Assembly (NCBI GenBank): GCA_009773075.1
Contig: WOUX01000079.1
Coordinates: 1-5,738 of the forward strand
DNA length: 5,738 nt
DNA from: a bacterium
GTDB lineage: Bacteria > Desulfobacterota > UBA8473
Reading direction: 5' to 3'
The position numbers and the translations under genes were made by a program. Below are positions 4,909-5,738 of this stretch, piece by piece; the first letter of the stretch is position 1; every line of letters begins with the position of its first letter. A model generated the notes under the pieces. It searched no databases, was not told the origin of the DNA, and saw nothing but the letters and a program-made list of their open reading frames with translations.

Positions 4909-5661
4909 CTATACCTCTATCTTCATCAGGTCTTCTGCAACAATTATCTCTCCCTGGTATATCCGCTGGGCTTGACTTCGAATATCATATTGATCGCATA
5001 TAGGATAGAGATGGGTGAGTACGAGTTTTTTTGCTCCTGACTCCTTGGCGACTCGGCCTGCGAATGATGGTGTCAGATGACCATCTACCTTAAATTCATC
5101 GGGAAATGAACATTCAACAATCAGAAGATCACTTTCTCTTGCAAGCTCTACTAAACTATCGCAGTAGTCTGTATCACCCGAATATACAATACTCTTTCCC
5201 TGGAATTCCAACCTATACCCAACACATTCCACACCTTGGTGACAAAGAGGCTTTGATTCAATCAGTACACCGTTAATCTTAATCTGATCAATTTCGACCT
5301 CTCGGATATTCACAGGGAAAGGCGGATCTTTAAGCGTTGGAAAAAGTTCTTCCAGATTTTCGTAAAACCTTGTTATCCCTTTGGGTCCTGTTATGTTGAG
5401 ATCATTCTCTCTTTTAGGATAATCATATTTATTGGCAAAGATAATCGCTGAAAGATCGTTGATGTGATCCGGGTGGGCTATATGGGTATAAAAAACATAA
5501 TCTATCTGGTGATAATCAATGCCAGCCTTGGGAAGCTGGTAGGTAGTACCGCTTCCGCTGTCAAAAAGAATCGGCTGGTTCTTCACCTTTACACATAGAC
5601 CCGGGGCAGATCTTTTCGATGTGGGCACTCCAACCCCAGAACCTAGTACTATGAGTTCCAT
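4909..5661 (-). CDS. RNase Z-like metallo-beta-lactamase fold hydrolase
   Basis: A 250-residue cytoplasmic hydrolase of the RNase Z/ElaC-like branch of the metallo-beta-lactamase superfamily. Seen: the N-terminal LGSGVGVP (6-13) and FDSGSGT (33-39); the metal motif THIAHPDH (59-66); His141 in LCHQG; Asp163 in YSGDTD; HLTP (195-198), as in the RNase Z GHxT element; and His217 in LTHLYP. The metal motif is odd. The family has HxHxDH, but here an additional codon (GCC, 5476-5478) makes it HxxHxDH, so the first histidine is out of register. All other ligands are present. It is shorter than typical RNase Z (about 300) and lacks an obvious tRNA-binding exosite arm, so the substrate is unknown. ATG at 5661, with AAGGTGG four bases upstream. 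It is separated from uppP by 250 bases and is probably its own unit. No promoter is clear in 5662-5738. Confidence 0.88.
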   Translation of the reverse strand: MELIVLGSGVGVPTSKRSAPGLCVKVKNQPILFDSGSGTTYQLPKAGIDYHQIDYVFYTHIAHPDHINDLSAIIFANKYDYPKRENDLNITGPKGITRFYENLEELFPTLKDPPFPVNIREVEIDQIKINGVLIESKPLCHQGVECVGYRLEFQGKSIVYSGDTDYCDSLVELARESDLLIVECSFPDEFKVDGHLTPSFAGRVAKESGAKKLVLTHLYPICDQYDIRSQAQRIYQGEIIVAEDLMKIEV

Positions 5662-5738
5662 TTAACCACCTTATAATGCATAAAAAGGCGAACCAACACG
5701 AGATTAACCCATAAGAGATCGCCTCATCCTATCTCAAA

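Noticed and set aside
4858..5040. + strand open frame of 60 codons over the end of the RNase Z-like gene
   Set aside because: It is mostly antisense to that gene, has no ribosome site, and the - strand reading contains the coding signal.
5671..5676. TATAAG-like -10 box just before the RNase Z-like gene
   Set aside because: It abuts the ribosome site, so transcription would start at or after the Shine-Dalgarno sequence; no matching -35 was found.
4668..5714. Inverted 11-bp match TTATGGGTTAA (4668-4678) and TTAACCCATAA (5704-5714) flanking the RNase Z-like gene, as possible ends of a mobile unit
   Set aside because: Several 11-base matches are expected by chance in a window of this size, and the bases around the match do not agree.
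5686..5735. Weak inverted repeats AGGCGA/TCGCCT and GAGAT/ATCTC at the right edge
   Set aside because: The arms are only five to six bases with long loops, and the window ends before context can be judged.

Overview
The window looks like a piece of a bacterial chromosome from an anaerobic, probably sulfate-reducing or syntrophic member of the Desulfobacterota (former Deltaproteobacteria). The main pointers are a PxxKW-type cysteine-rich small protein, a family I know mostly from that group, and a shortened activator-type ATPase of the BadF/BadG/BcrA/BcrD family, typical of strict anaerobes. Base composition by eye is near 40-45% GC, with one clearly AT-richer gene (uppP). I see no rRNA, tRNA, CRISPR array or transposase. 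This lineage call is an inference from gene content.

Layout: on the + strand, the left edge holds the last 275 codons of a CysM-like cysteine synthase. All other genes are on the - strand. The cysteine synthase converges on, and overlaps by 4 bases, dtd (D-aminoacyl-tRNA deacylase). dtd lies behind the PxxKW cysteine-rich gene in a two-gene operon. That operon has a recognisable promoter and a leader of about 165 nt, which carries a 12-bp direct repeat and a terminator-like fold.

Next comes a compact three-gene operon, 3817 to 1800: an unrecognised 239-residue protein with eight cysteines, a 214-residue activator-type ATPase coupled to it by an ATGA overlap, and a glyoxalase II-like metallo-beta-lactamase hydrolase 18 bases further on. 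The first two resemble a miniature of the activator/dehydratase systems that use ATP to drive low-potential electron transfer. I consider this the most interesting part of the window. Its function is unknown.

Further right are uppP (undecaprenyl-diphosphatase, cell-wall lipid carrier recycling), a 250-bp gap and an RNase Z-like metallo-beta-lactamase protein. The gap contains a perfect 15-bp inverted repeat, a possible promoter and a decayed fragment of a DUF2442-like gene. The RNase Z-like protein has an extra residue inside its zinc-binding motif (HxxHxDH instead of HxHxDH). The last 77 bases are intergenic, with only the ribosome binding site of that gene. No gene-free stretch exceeds 300 bases; the two longest are 1579-1799 and 4659-4908, both described below.
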